Notes: generated from the sequence alone by a model not told the origin. 64,000 bases of DNA from Bacteroidales bacterium UBA5326 (GCA_002408205.1 DHQY01000011.1:124001-188000); one strand, 5' to 3'. Shown: positions 10,596-20,298, counted from the stretch's first letter. Numbers and translations: made by a program.

Positions 10596-12476
10596 TCATA
10601 TTCTTCCTTCCGACAAAGCATTTACAATGGTTTCGGCATCGTATCCGCATTCGTGAAAAAGTTGTTTTGTCTTTCCCTGCTGAATGAAACGGTCGGGGAT
10701 ACCTAACCCGGTAACTTTTACGTTATTGTATCCGTGCGAAGCAACAAAGGCAGATACCGTGCTGTGGAGACCTCCAATCAGGCTTCCGTCTTCCAGGGTG
10801 TATATTCGGGAGAAGTGGCCGGCGACATATTCCAGGACTTCTTCGTCCACAGGTTTCAGGAACCGCATATCATAGTGTTGGACAAAAAGACCCGACTCCG
10901 CCAGCTTTGCAACAGCTGACGCACCCATGATACCGGCAGCCCCAATGCTTAACAGGGCAATTTTTTCGCCCTTACTCAGTAGCCTGGCTTTTCCGGGAGT
11001 CAGATAGGTAAAAGGCTTTTGCCAGTCCTTCATTCCCACTCCTGTTCCTCTGGGGTAGCGGATGCTTACGGCGCTGTAGCGGTTATCCTGTGCCGAGAAA
11101 AGCATATTTCTCAGTTCCAGTTCATCCATTGGAGCTGCGACCATAAGTCCCGGAATGCAGTTAAAATATGCCAGATCGAATGCTCCATGATGGGTAACGC
11201 CGTCTTCTCCTACCAAACCGCCCCTGTCAAGACAGAACACCACTTTCAGGTTCTGAATGGCTACATCGTGGATTACCGAATCGTAAGCCCGTTGCATAAA
11301 ACTCGAATATATGTTGCAATAGGGTAGGAATCCGGCAGCGGCCATACCTGCGGAAAAAGTAACCGCATGTTGTTCTGCTATCCCTACGTCAAAACACCTG
11401 TCGGGCATTTCCTTCATCATTATATTCAGAGAGCAGCCGCTGGGCATGGCGGGTGTAACACCCACAATGGAGGGATTTGTTTTTGCCAGTTCGAGCAATG
11501 TATAACCAAATACGTCCTGAAACCGCACTTTTCCGGGTTTGTCCGGCTCCTGGTCGCTAATCCGCAACCCCGTTCTTGGATTGAACAGACCGGGGGCATG
11601 CCAGGTAGGCTGATCGTTTTCCGCCGGGGCGTATCCCTTGCCTTTAACCGTGTGAGCATGAAGCAATTTGGGACCCCGTATGGTTTTAAGCCGACGGAGT
11701 GTTCTAACAAGCTGAACGACGTCGTGACCTTCAACCGGCCCAAAATACCGAATACCCAGAGGCTGGAAAAATGTGCTGTCTTTTATAAAGAAACGTTTTA
11801 ATGCTTTGACAGAGCCCTGAATGAAATCGCGAACGGCTCCGGCACCCAGTGCCGCCCAGGTGCGCTGTTTTAGTTTATTGTAACGGGCCGATGTAGTTAC
11901 CTTGAGCAGGTAGTTGTGCAGTCCTCCCACGTTGGGATCGATGGACATCTGGTTGTCATTGAGAATAATAAGCATATTTGCCTGACTGCCTCCCGCATTG
12001 TTTAATCCTTCGTAAGCCAGACCGCCGGTAAGTGAACCGTCGCCTATGACGGCCACCACCTGCTCGTCGGAATGATTCAGAGCAGCTGCTGAGGCAAAAC
12101 CCAATGCAGCCGATATGGAAGTGGAAGAATGGCCTGTACCAAAGGCATCGTAAGGGCTTTCAGTCATCTTTGGAAACCCGCTCAATCCGTGATAGCATCT
12201 GTTCTTCAGGAATTCTTTACGTCTTCCCGTAAGGATCTTATGTGCGTAGGACTGATGGCCTACATCCCAGATAATCTTATCTTTAGGAGCATCAAAGACA
12301 TAATGAAGCGCAACGGTCAATTCAATTACGCCCAGACTGGCTCCAAGGTGGCCCGGATTCTTTGAACAGCATTCAGTAATATAGGTACGCAACTCCGCAC
12401 AGAGAGGCTCCAGTTGGTCCAGACTTAATTTTTTCAAGTCAGACGGACTGTTAATTTGCTCCAGTAACGTATCCAT
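10596..12476 (-). CDS. dxs: 1-deoxy-D-xylulose-5-phosphate synthase
   Basis: Condenses pyruvate and glyceraldehyde 3-phosphate to DXP, the first step of the MEP isoprenoid pathway and a source for thiamine and pyridoxal. 626 residues. Thiamine-diphosphate motif GDGSLTGG begins at residue 145 and the downstream NDNQMSI is present. The transketolase-type pyrimidine domain has LVGEDGVTHHGAFD, and the C-terminal transketolase domain ends near residue 620. It follows purA after 12 bp, so the two are probably cotranscribed. ispH of the same pathway is at 54.5 kb. Confidence 0.98.
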   Translation of the reverse strand: MDTLLEQINSPSDLKKLSLDQLEPLCAELRTYITECCSKNPGHLGASLGVIELTVALHYVFDAPKDKIIWDVGHQSYAHKILTGRRKEFLKNRCYHGLSGFPKMTESPYDAFGTGHSSTSISAALGFASAAALNHSDEQVVAVIGDGSLTGGLAYEGLNNAGGSQANMLIILNDNQMSIDPNVGGLHNYLLKVTTSARYNKLKQRTWAALGAGAVRDFIQGSVKALKRFFIKDSTFFQPLGIRYFGPVEGHDVVQLVRTLRRLKTIRGPKLLHAHTVKGKGYAPAENDQPTWHAPGLFNPRTGLRISDQEPDKPGKVRFQDVFGYTLLELAKTNPSIVGVTPAMPSGCSLNIMMKEMPDRCFDVGIAEQHAVTFSAGMAAAGFLPYCNIYSSFMQRAYDSVIHDVAIQNLKVVFCLDRGGLVGEDGVTHHGAFDLAYFNCIPGLMVAAPMDELELRNMLFSAQDNRYSAVSIRYPRGTGVGMKDWQKPFTYLTPGKARLLSKGEKIALLSIGAAGIMGASAVAKLAESGLFVQHYDMRFLKPVDEEVLEYVAGHFSRIYTLEDGSLIGGLHSTVSAFVASHGYNNVKVTGLGIPDRFIQQGKTKQLFHECGYDAETIVNALSEGRI

Positions 12477-12488
12477 TATTATACCCGG

Positions 12489-13754
12489 TTATTCCCTGAC
12501 AATAGTTTGTCCCCTGTCGGGGCCCAGGGAAATGATCTTTATGGGTACGCCTACCGATTCTTCAATGAATCTGACGTAATTCATGAACTCAAAAGGCAAT
12601 TCCTCTTCTGTACGCATGCCTTCAAGGCTTTTATGCCAGCCTTTGAATTCCTTGTACTCAGGAGTTATATCGGCATAAATGTCATAAGGAATCCTGTCGT
12701 ATACTTCGCCGTTTATCCGGTACGCAGTGGCAATCTTAATGGAATCAAACTTGTCCAGCACATCTGCTTTCATCATGATGAGTTCGGTAACCCCGTTAAG
12801 AATAACAGCATATTTAAGGGCGACAAGATCCAGCCATCCGGTACGTCTGGGCCTGCCGGTGGTGGCTCCGAATTCCCTGCCTTCCCTGCGTAGTCGCTCG
12901 CCTGTCTCATCAAAAAGTTCCGTAGGGAACGGTCCGCTTCCAACACGTGTACAGTATGCCTTGAAGATACCGTATACTTTTCCGATATGAGTGGGAGCAG
13001 CCCCGAGTCCGGTGCAGACGCCGGCACAGGTTGTAGACGATGAGGTTACAAAGGGATATGAACCGAAATCTATGTCCAGTAGCGAGCCCTGGGCTCCTTC
13101 CGCAAGAACCCGCTTGTGTTGGTTCAGGCAGTCATTTATATAATATTCCCCGTCAATCAGACGGAACCCTTTCATATATTCTACGGCCTGCATCCATTTG
13201 TCAAGATCCATGTTGGGATCGTATTGATAATCGAACTGGCGAAGAAAGGCAATATGTTTTGTTTTGAGCGTATTGAACCTCTCCAGAAAATCGGGAGTAA
13301 GAATATCTCCCGCCCGTAACCCGTTTCGCCCTGTCTTGTCCATGTAGGCAGGGCCTATTCCCCTGAGTGTGGAGCCTATCTTTGACGAACCTTTGGAATG
13401 TTCGCTGGCTGCATCTATAATACGGTGTGTAGGCAGAATAAGATGCGTCCTTTTTGAGATTATCAGACGGTCTTTCACCGGAATACCCAATGCTTCTATA
13501 GCCAGGCATTCTTCCTGAAAGACTATAGGATCGAGCACCACTCCGTTGCCAATGAGGTTCATGGTGTTATTGCGGAAAACACCCGAAGGAACGGAGTGAA
13601 GAACAAAAGATTTTCCTTCAAACTGAAGTGAATGGCCGGCATTGGGACCACCCTGGAAACGGGCGATCACCGGGTACACTTCTGCCAGAAAATCAACTAT
13701 TTTCCCTTTTCCTTCATCTCCCCACTGGAGCCCTAAAACTACATCTATATTCAT
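12489..13754 (-). CDS. purA: Adenylosuccinate synthetase
   Basis: Joins IMP and aspartate using GTP to form adenylosuccinate, the first committed step to AMP. 421 residues from the ATG at 13754 (MNIDVVLGLQWGDEGKGK); an upstream in-frame ATG would add 12 residues without homology. The GTP-binding GDEGKGK loop, the catalytic GPNAGH segment and the base-recognition region near the C-terminus (SLGPDRGQTI) are present. A TACTTTTG box lies 39 bp upstream. Heads a purA-dxs unit. purE and hpt, also purine genes, lie at 44-45 kb. Confidence 0.98.
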   Translation of the reverse strand: MNIDVVLGLQWGDEGKGKIVDFLAEVYPVIARFQGGPNAGHSLQFEGKSFVLHSVPSGVFRNNTMNLIGNGVVLDPIVFQEECLAIEALGIPVKDRLIISKRTHLILPTHRIIDAASEHSKGSSKIGSTLRGIGPAYMDKTGRNGLRAGDILTPDFLERFNTLKTKHIAFLRQFDYQYDPNMDLDKWMQAVEYMKGFRLIDGEYYINDCLNQHKRVLAEGAQGSLLDIDFGSYPFVTSSSTTCAGVCTGLGAAPTHIGKVYGIFKAYCTRVGSGPFPTELFDETGERLRREGREFGATTGRPRRTGWLDLVALKYAVILNGVTELIMMKADVLDKFDSIKIATAYRINGEVYDRIPYDIYADITPEYKEFKGWHKSLEGMRTEEELPFEFMNYVRFIEESVGVPIKIISLGPDRGQTIVRE

Positions 13755-13792
13755 ATTATTTATAATAGGATAATCTGTTTTGTATTGCACGA

Positions 13793-13800
13793 CAAAAGTA
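13793..13800 (-). promoter_or_regulatory. Promoter -7 box upstream of purA
   Basis: Minus-strand TACTTTTG, matching TAnnTTTG, 39 bp before the purA start. I found no good TTTG at the expected upstream distance, so this rests on one element. The intergenic region to the MFS gene (13755-13886) shows nothing else convincing. Confidence 0.6.
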
Positions 13801-13886
13801 CTACAAATTTTGCAGAATAGACTTATTATTCTACCTTAGTGAACATTTTGGCTGAAACCGGGCACTTATTAATCTGATTACATAAA

Positions 13887-15266
13887 ATGAATAAAACCGT
13901 GATTCTATTGAGGGATAAAGCAGTTGTACGCTGGAGTATGCTTGTCCTTTTGTCTTTAATGATGTTTTTCGCCTACATGTTCGTAGACGTTCTTTCTCCT
14001 TTAAAAAGTATGTTGGAAACGACCAGGGGATGGACCTCCGAAAATTTCGGGACCGTCACCGGAGCTGAGTACTTTCTGAACGTATTTGTCCTCTTTCTCA
14101 TATTCGCAGGTATTATACTCGACAAGATGGGAGTGCGCTTTACCGCTATTCTTTCTGCTTTGGTGATGATTGCCGGAGCCAGTCTTAAGTATTACGCTGT
14201 CAGCAATGCTTTCATTGGATCGGGGATTGAGACCTGGCTTAACTCCTGGTGGGTTTCTCTACCCGGATCGGCCAAACTGGCCTCCCTTGGTTTTATGATC
14301 TTTGGGTGTGGCGTTGAAATGGCAGGTGTCACCGTATCTAAAGGGATCGTAAAATGGTTTAAAGGGAAAGAACTTGCCCTTGCCATGGGGCTTGAAATGG
14401 CTATTGCCCGTCTGGGTGTTTTTGCTGTATTCAGGATATCACCCAGAATTGCTGAAAGAATAGGTAACGTGGGTGCGCCCGTGCTGCTGTGTCTTGTTTT
14501 TCTGATTATCGGTCTGTTGGTTGTAAGTATTTATTTCTTCTACGATAAAAAACTTGAAAAACAGATGGGCGATTCAGGTGAAGAACCAGAGGAAGAATTC
14601 AAAGTCAGCGATATAGGCAAGCTGTTCTCCAGTAAGACCTTCCTTATTGTGGCCGGTCTTTGTGTGCTGTATTATTCAGCCATTTTCCCCTTCCAGAAAT
14701 TTGCCGCCAATATGTTGGAATGCCGTCTTGGCATTTCTGCCACGGCAGCCAGCGATATTTTCTCGTTGTTTCCCCTCGGAGCCATGGTTCTGACCCCACT
14801 TCTGGGCGCTTTTCTTGACAATAAAGGTAAAGGGGCGACAATGCTTATTATAGGTGCCGTCCTTATGTGCTGCTGTCACCTTGTTTTTGCGCTGGTCCCG
14901 GAGGCATATTTCACCCCGTTCATTGCCTACGCTGCCATTGTTGTTCTGGGCATAAGTTTCTCGCTCGTTCCCGCTGCGCTCTGGCCTTCGGTTCCCAAGC
15001 TGGTTGAAAACAGGTACCTGGGGTCTGCCTATTCTGTGATCTTTTGGATCCAGAATATGGGCCTTTGGGCTTTCCCGCTCATTATCGGGAACGTGCTGGC
15101 AAAAACAAATGAAGGCGTGGCCAATCCGCTCGATTATGATTATACGGTACCTATGCTTATTTTCGCCTCGCTGGGTGTATTGGCGTTCTTCCTCGGGTTC
15201 TGGCTTAAAGCAGAGGACCGTAAGAAAGGATACGGACTGGAGTTGCCCAATATTAAGAAAAAATAG
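13887..15266 (+). CDS. MFS transporter, MFSD1-like (first of a tandem pair)
   Basis: Twelve-helix major facilitator permease, 459 residues, in the inner membrane. The first helix starts at about residue 15, and the loop 2-3 signature is DKMGVRF. Between helices 4 and 5 it carries WFKGKELALAMGLEMAIAR, closely resembling the corresponding stretch I recall from eukaryotic MFSD1. A charged cytoplasmic loop (about residues 222-245) links the two six-helix halves. A similar gene follows after 6 bp, implying duplication. Substrate unknown; MFSD1 relatedness suggests small peptides or amino acids, which is inference only. The upstream region has no clear promoter box. Confidence 0.85.
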   Translation: MNKTVILLRDKAVVRWSMLVLLSLMMFFAYMFVDVLSPLKSMLETTRGWTSENFGTVTGAEYFLNVFVLFLIFAGIILDKMGVRFTAILSALVMIAGASLKYYAVSNAFIGSGIETWLNSWWVSLPGSAKLASLGFMIFGCGVEMAGVTVSKGIVKWFKGKELALAMGLEMAIARLGVFAVFRISPRIAERIGNVGAPVLLCLVFLIIGLLVVSIYFFYDKKLEKQMGDSGEEPEEEFKVSDIGKLFSSKTFLIVAGLCVLYYSAIFPFQKFAANMLECRLGISATAASDIFSLFPLGAMVLTPLLGAFLDNKGKGATMLIIGAVLMCCCHLVFALVPEAYFTPFIAYAAIVVLGISFSLVPAALWPSVPKLVENRYLGSAYSVIFWIQNMGLWAFPLIIGNVLAKTNEGVANPLDYDYTVPMLIFASLGVLAFFLGFWLKAEDRKKGYGLELPNIKKK

Positions 15267-15272
15267 CAACTG

Positions 15273-16679
15273 ATGAATAAGGTGATCAAACTGTTGAAAG
15301 ACAGTGCATGGGCACGCTGGATTGTCCTTTTGTGCCTGTCTCTGCCAATGTTCGCCTCGTATTTCTTTGATGACCAGTTTACCACAATAGGGCATATATT
15401 CAAGAATCCTGCGATACTTGATCTGGCGTGGACATCGGGTGATTACGGAATGTACGGAGGCGCTTATTCTCTTTTGTGCGTATGGGGCGGTCTGGTCATT
15501 TGCGGCATGTTACTTGATAAGTGGGGTGTCCGTTTTACGGGCACCCTTTTTATCTGCCTGATGGTGGGAGGTGCTGCGATAGTTCTCTACGGCATATCAG
15601 AAAGTTTCAATAACAGTGCTTTTTACACGTTACTCGGCGGTCTGTTTGAAAAACCGTCTCTTGCGCTGGCCTATGCGGGTTGTGCTGTCTTTGGTTTGGG
15701 CAGTGAAATTGCAGGAGTGGCGGTTACAAGATCCATCGCCAAGTGGTTCAGGGGAAAAGAAATGGCTCTTGCCATGGGGCTTCAGCTGGCTCTTGCCCGT
15801 CTGGGTACGGCTACCGCACTTATTGTTGTTCCGCGGATCGTCAACATAGATGTTTCTTATATTTCTTTTTCGGAAACCGCAAAGCCGGCTTTGGTCGGGT
15901 TTATCCTGCTTATGTGCGGTATGTTGGTCTGGGCTGTGTTTATTGCCATGGACAAAAAATACGACAGGCAGGCTGCCGAGGAAGCTTTAAGGAACGAACA
16001 ACCGATCTCAAAAGAAGACAAGTTCAAGTTCTCTGATATATTTAAGGTGCTTGGAAATAAGCATTATATTCTTATCTCGTTGCTGTGCGTGTTCTTTTAT
16101 GCTTGTATCATTTCATTCAGACGTTTTGCCACTTCCATTATCATTCCCCGCTTTGGTATTGAAAGTGACATTGCCTCGATTATGGTGGCAATGATACCTT
16201 TCTGCACTATGATCTTTACACCGGTTTTCGGATCCCTGGTAGATATCAGGGGACGTGCAACCCGGCTGATGATTATCGGATCTTTTCTGGTACTTGCCGC
16301 TCACCTTATCATAGCCTTTGCCCCCGGACTTCCTTCGTTCGGTTACCTGGGTATCGCTCTTCTCGGAGTAGGCTATTCCCTGGTACCCGCTGCCATGTGG
16401 CCTTCGGTTCCCAAAATCATTCCGGAGAAGAACCTTGGTACGGCCTATTCACTTATATACTGGATACAGAACATGGGCATGCTCGTGGTCCCCATATTTG
16501 TAGGTAAGATCATTGAAAAAACTCCCGACGAAATAGTAGCGGCGGTTCGGGCAGAATACCTGTTTATTGGACTGGCTGTCGTAGCTGTGATTGTGTCTTT
16601 TATCCTGAGCCGTTCTTCGGATAATAATCCGCATCTTAGATTAGATGTCCCCAACAAGGAAAAGAAGGTAAAAAAGTAA
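15273..16679 (+). CDS. MFS transporter, MFSD1-like (second of a tandem pair)
   Basis: Second major facilitator permease, 468 residues, clearly paralogous to its neighbour. Shared blocks are WFRGKEMALAMGLQLALAR and the C-half motif SLVPAAMWPSVPKIIPEKNLG; the first copy has SLVPAALWPSVPKLVENRYLG. Differences include an extra extracellular stretch near residues 95-125 and a lysine-rich tail. The stop lies 1 bp from the end of ssb on the opposite strand, with no visible terminator. Cotranscribed with the first copy. The pair may act as separate carriers with different substrates or as a heteromer; the sequence does not decide. Confidence 0.85.
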   Translation: MNKVIKLLKDSAWARWIVLLCLSLPMFASYFFDDQFTTIGHIFKNPAILDLAWTSGDYGMYGGAYSLLCVWGGLVICGMLLDKWGVRFTGTLFICLMVGGAAIVLYGISESFNNSAFYTLLGGLFEKPSLALAYAGCAVFGLGSEIAGVAVTRSIAKWFRGKEMALAMGLQLALARLGTATALIVVPRIVNIDVSYISFSETAKPALVGFILLMCGMLVWAVFIAMDKKYDRQAAEEALRNEQPISKEDKFKFSDIFKVLGNKHYILISLLCVFFYACIISFRRFATSIIIPRFGIESDIASIMVAMIPFCTMIFTPVFGSLVDIRGRATRLMIIGSFLVLAAHLIIAFAPGLPSFGYLGIALLGVGYSLVPAAMWPSVPKIIPEKNLGTAYSLIYWIQNMGMLVVPIFVGKIIEKTPDEIVAAVRAEYLFIGLAVVAVIVSFILSRSSDNNPHLRLDVPNKEKKVKK

Positions 16680-16680
16680 A

Positions 16681-17157
16681 TCAGAAGGGGAGATCGTCCG
16701 CTTCGTCTGCCGGACCCGAAACGGGAAAGTTATCCTGTCGGTCCGCAGAAACGGAAGGCCCCTGTGAGTTACGCGGGGAATATCCCGAAACCTGGCCCGG
16801 TTGCTGGGCAGATAAAGCGGTCTGATTGTCGCTGCGTCTGCCCAGTAGTTGCATATTGTCCGCAACAATTTCAGTGGTATAGCGTTTCTGTCCGTTTTGG
16901 TCTTCCCAGCTGCGGGAACGTATTTTTCCTTCTATATAGATTTGTGAGCCTTTTTTTACAAAACGCTCCGCTACGTCGGCCAGACCACGCCATAGTACAA
17001 TCGTATGCCATTCCGTCTGTTCCTTATTCTCTCCGTTCCGGTCTTTATATCTTTCAGTAGTGGCCAGCGTTACCGTAGCAACAGCCGTCCCGTTTTCCAG
17101 GTGGCGTATTTCAGGATCTTTCCCCACATTCCCAATGAGCATGACTTTGTTTAACAT
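16681..17157 (-). CDS. ssb: Single-stranded DNA-binding protein
   Basis: Coats single-stranded DNA in replication, recombination and repair. 158 residues. N-terminal OB fold (MLNKVMLIGNVGKDPEIRHL, with FRVATTE-like VTLATTERY at about residues 28-36) to residue ~110. A low-complexity Gln/Ser/Gly linker follows, and then the acidic tip ADDLPF, which docks partner proteins. It follows aroE by 44 bp on the same strand and may be the last gene of the lysS-trmH-aroE run. A weak purine-rich AAAGGAAAG precedes the ATG. RecJ, a known SSB partner in other bacteria, is encoded nearby. Confidence 0.97.
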   Translation of the reverse strand: MLNKVMLIGNVGKDPEIRHLENGTAVATVTLATTERYKDRNGENKEQTEWHTIVLWRGLADVAERFVKKGSQIYIEGKIRSRSWEDQNGQKRYTTEIVADNMQLLGRRSDNQTALSAQQPGQVSGYSPRNSQGPSVSADRQDNFPVSGPADEADDLPF

Positions 17158-17201
17158 AATCTTTCCTTTAATAGTTTAAAAAAGTAAAAATACAATCTTT
17201 T

Positions 17202-17945
17202 TTACAAATTCAGAAGGGCTCTCATTGCCTTCAGGCAGGGTGATTCTCCGGTCAGAATCTCAAAACCCCTGACAGCCTGATGATAGAGCCAGAAGGTACC
17301 TCCCAGATATTTCATTCCGGATTCTTCGGCCGTTTCTTTAAGCGGGGCGTTCGTATAAGAAGCATCGAGCACCAGATGGTACTGACGGAAACCCAGGCCG
17401 ATGCTTTTTTCTTTTTCCCACGGAATTGTATTTACCACAAGAGCACATTTTTTCAGCAGGGATGGAACCTCTGTCAATGGCGCGATACTCCCTCCGTACG
17501 TCCTGTTGGCCATGAATACGGTGGCTCCGGCCTTTTCAAGGCCCCATGCGGCGGCTTTTCCCGCTCCTCCTGTTCCAATAACCAAAACCGGCTCGTCTTT
17601 TAATCCGGCACCGGCTTCCCTGAAGCTTTCCACTACTCCGCAATGATCTGTATTGTAAGCCTCCCAGCCTTTTCCCCTGTTGAGAATCAGGTTGGTAGCG
17701 CCTATTGCCGTCACGGCTTCATCTTTTATTGCGGCAAAACGGGCAAAAGCCGCTTTGAAGGGCATGGTTACGTTTCCGCCCTGCAGTCCCATAGATTGTA
17801 CAAGTTCCCAGGCAGTTTCAGCTGCTGAAACCTCCAGGCGGCCATAGGTGCGTTCGGGAGCATGAGGATAAGCCGCCCTGAACAGGGCGGGACTCAGGCT
17901 GTTTTGTACGGGATTGCCTATAATGGCAAAAGGTCCTGCGTTCAT
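17202..17945 (-). CDS. aroE: Shikimate dehydrogenase
   Basis: NADP-dependent reduction of 3-dehydroshikimate in aromatic amino acid synthesis. 247 residues, at the short end of the family. Substrate motif NPVQNSLSP at about residues 11-19, NVTMPFK with the catalytic lysine near residue 64, the nucleotide-binding loop GTGGAGKAAAWGL, and ANRTYGG. Its ATG overlaps the TGA of the upstream methyltransferase (ATGA), indicating translational coupling. Confidence 0.96.
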   Translation of the reverse strand: MNAGPFAIIGNPVQNSLSPALFRAAYPHAPERTYGRLEVSAAETAWELVQSMGLQGGNVTMPFKAAFARFAAIKDEAVTAIGATNLILNRGKGWEAYNTDHCGVVESFREAGAGLKDEPVLVIGTGGAGKAAAWGLEKAGATVFMANRTYGGSIAPLTEVPSLLKKCALVVNTIPWEKEKSIGLGFRQYHLVLDASYTNAPLKETAEESGMKYLGGTFWLYHQAVRGFEILTGESPCLKAMRALLNL

Positions 17946-18727
17946 TTATTACGTTGTCTGACAATTTCAAAACAAAGCACGGCCGTGGCAACCGAAACGT
18001 TCAGCGAATCAATCCGGCCGCGCATGGGGATCTTGATGTTCAGGTCTGCCCTGGTTCTCCAGAAAGGGCTTAACCCTTTATCTTCGGTGCCCATGACTAC
18101 GGCAATGGGGCCGGAATAATCTGCCTGATGATAGAGCCGGTCAGACTGACAATTGGCGGCCACAATACCAATATGGCGGGAAGACAGCCATGCACAGGCA
18201 GTTTCGGAAGAACAGGGGATGGTAGGAACGCTGAACAGGCATCCCAGAGAGGCCCGGATAATATTGGGATTATAAATGTCAGTAAGCGGATCACAAACCA
18301 GAACGGCATCCGCGGCAACGGCATCTGCTGTGCGTAGTACAGCCCCCAGATTTCCCGGTTTTTCTACCGATTCCAGTACAATAATCAGCGGATTTTCTTT
18401 TAGTGGAATTTGCTCCGGAGAAAGATCCCTGCTATGCATGAGGGCAACAATACCTTCTGTTGTGCCGCGGTAGGCCAGCTTGTCGTAAATGCGCGGATCA
18501 AGCTCTTCTACAGGAAAGGAGTTCTGTTTTAGGGGAAGCACACTAAACGGGTTGCGTAGAATCGCAGGACAATAATAAAGTTCACTTATGCTGTAGCCGC
18601 TTTGCAGTGCAATGTTCAGCTCCCTGATCCCCTCAATCACAAATATCCCTTCTTCCCTGCGTTTCCTGGACTTTTCCATTAGCAGGGCAATCTGCCTGAC
18701 CCGGGGATTTTGTGCCGATGTGATCAT
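17942..18727 (-). CDS. TrmH/SpoU-family RNA methyltransferase (RlmB-like)
   Basis: SAM-dependent 2'-O-ribose methyltransferase with a C-terminal alpha/beta-knot fold. 261 residues. An N-terminal substrate-binding region (NPRVRQIALLMEKSRKRREE) resembles RlmB and related rRNA enzymes. The knot motifs are ESVEKPGNLGAVLRTADA, then VMGTEDKGLSPFW, and the last motif IPMRGRIDSLNVSVATAV. Which RNA position it modifies cannot be told from sequence; 23S rRNA is likely. It lies 1 bp downstream of lysS and overlaps aroE by 4 bp. Confidence 0.92.
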   Translation of the reverse strand: MITSAQNPRVRQIALLMEKSRKRREEGIFVIEGIRELNIALQSGYSISELYYCPAILRNPFSVLPLKQNSFPVEELDPRIYDKLAYRGTTEGIVALMHSRDLSPEQIPLKENPLIIVLESVEKPGNLGAVLRTADAVAADAVLVCDPLTDIYNPNIIRASLGCLFSVPTIPCSSETACAWLSSRHIGIVAANCQSDRLYHQADYSGPIAVVMGTEDKGLSPFWRTRADLNIKIPMRGRIDSLNVSVATAVLCFEIVRQRNK

Positions 18728-18728
18728 A

Positions 18729-20237
18729 TCATTCGGGTCGCATCTGAGGGAAAAACAAAACGTCCTGAATACTCGGAGAATCGGTCATTAGCATGCACAG
18801 ACGGTCAATGCCTATGCCCATGCCGGAAGTGGGCGGCATACCAAATTCAAGGGCACGTACAAAATCCATGTCAATAAACATAGCCTCGTCATCTCCCTTT
18901 TCCTTAAGTTTAAGCTGGTCTTTGAAGCGTTCCAGCTGATCTACGGGATCATTCAGTTCGGAGTAGGCATTAGCCAGCTCTCTCCCGTTGACAAAAAGTT
19001 CAAACCGCTCTGTCAGAGAGGGGTTCTCCCTGTGTTTTTTTGTAAGGGGAGAAGTTTCCCTGGGGTAATCAATGATGAAAGTAGGCTGAATAAGGTGCTC
19101 TTCACAGAAAGCCCCAAAGAGTTCCTCAATAAGTTTGCCCTTGCCCATCGACGGGGTAACAGGAACCTTCAGTTCGTTGCATGTTTTTCGCAATGCGTCC
19201 TCTTCCATTTCGGAAACGTCCACACCGGCGTATTTTTTTATGGCATCGAGCATGGAAATTCTCGGATAAGGACTTTTGAAGTCAATGAGCTTTCCTCCCA
19301 GGGATACCTGTGTGGTGCCGTGAAGGTCCATGGCAACTCTTTCGAGCATCTTTTCCGTAAATTGCATCATCCAGAAATAATCCTTGTAGGCAACGTATAT
19401 TTCCAGAACGGTGAATTCCGGATTGTGTGTGCGGTCCATGCCTTCGTTCCGGAAGTCTTTGGCAAATTCATAAACCCCCGGAAAGCCTCCGACAATAAGT
19501 TTTTTCAGGTATAGTTCATTGGCTATTCGCATGTACAGGGGAATGTTGAGTGCATTGTGGTGCGTGACGAATGGCCTGGCGTTGGCCCCACCGGGGATAT
19601 TCTGAAGGATGGGAGTTTCTACTTCCAGGTATCCGTACTCGTTAAAAAACTGCCTCATGGTATTAACAATCCGGGTACGTTTAATGAACGTGTCTCTTAC
19701 CTGCGGATTTACAATCAGGTCTAAATACCTCATACGATAACGCTGTTCGGGATCTGTAAAGGCATCATAGGTTTGTCCTTCTTTTTCTTTGACGATGGGC
19801 AGTACGCGGAGGGATTTGCTCAGCAGGGTAAATTCTTTGGCATGGATGGTAAGTTCCCCCGTCTGGGTGATGAACGTGTATCCTTTTATTCCCACAATGT
19901 CACCTATGTCGAGCAATTTTTTGAATACCGTATTGTACAGGGTTTTGTCCTCGGTCGGGCAAATATCGTCCCGTTTAAGATATACCTGTATGCGGCCCGT
20001 GTGGTCCTGAATAACCATGAACGAGGCGGCTCCCATGATGCGACGGCTCATGATGCGACCGGCCACGGTAACGTTCGGATAATTATTTTTTTCGGCATCG
20101 AAGCCGGACAAAATCTCTTCTGCGGTAGTGTCTACAGGATATTCTGCGGCAGGATACGGGTCAATGCCCAGATTTTCAATTTCCTTTAACGCATTTCTTC
20201 TGATCTGTTCTTGTTCACTTAGGTGCGTGTTTTCCAT
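18729..20237 (-). CDS. lysS: Lysyl-tRNA synthetase (class II)
   Basis: Charges tRNA-Lys. 502 residues from the ATG at 20237 (MENTHLSEQEQIRRNAL); the longer in-frame start lies too close to the promoter box and adds no homology. N-terminal OB-fold anticodon domain at about residues 50-150, class II motif 2 FRNEGMDRTHNPEFT, and motif 3 GMGIGIDRLCMLMTD just before the C-terminus. It stops soon after motif 3 (FFPQMRPE); as I recall, some Bacteroides enzymes carry a C-terminal extension beyond this. The catalytic core is complete. First gene of the lysS-trmH-aroE operon. Confidence 0.98.
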   Translation of the reverse strand: MENTHLSEQEQIRRNALKEIENLGIDPYPAAEYPVDTTAEEILSGFDAEKNNYPNVTVAGRIMSRRIMGAASFMVIQDHTGRIQVYLKRDDICPTEDKTLYNTVFKKLLDIGDIVGIKGYTFITQTGELTIHAKEFTLLSKSLRVLPIVKEKEGQTYDAFTDPEQRYRMRYLDLIVNPQVRDTFIKRTRIVNTMRQFFNEYGYLEVETPILQNIPGGANARPFVTHHNALNIPLYMRIANELYLKKLIVGGFPGVYEFAKDFRNEGMDRTHNPEFTVLEIYVAYKDYFWMMQFTEKMLERVAMDLHGTTQVSLGGKLIDFKSPYPRISMLDAIKKYAGVDVSEMEEDALRKTCNELKVPVTPSMGKGKLIEELFGAFCEEHLIQPTFIIDYPRETSPLTKKHRENPSLTERFELFVNGRELANAYSELNDPVDQLERFKDQLKLKEKGDDEAMFIDMDFVRALEFGMPPTSGMGIGIDRLCMLMTDSPSIQDVLFFPQMRPE

Positions 20238-20258
20238 ATTTTTAACTTTCAAAACATA

Positions 20259-20266
20259 CAAAAGTA
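20259..20266 (-). promoter_or_regulatory. Promoter -7 box of lysS
   Basis: Minus-strand TACTTTTG (TAnnTTTG) 22 bp upstream of the lysS ATG. It faces away from the recJ box at 20299. Confidence 0.65.
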
Positions 20267-20298
20267 ATTATTTTTTTACAGCTGAAAGGTTAATTTCT

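Noticed and set aside
18729..20237. Truncated lysS
   Set aside because: Shorter than some Bacteroides enzymes, but motif 3 and the C-terminal PQMRPE are complete, so it looks functional.
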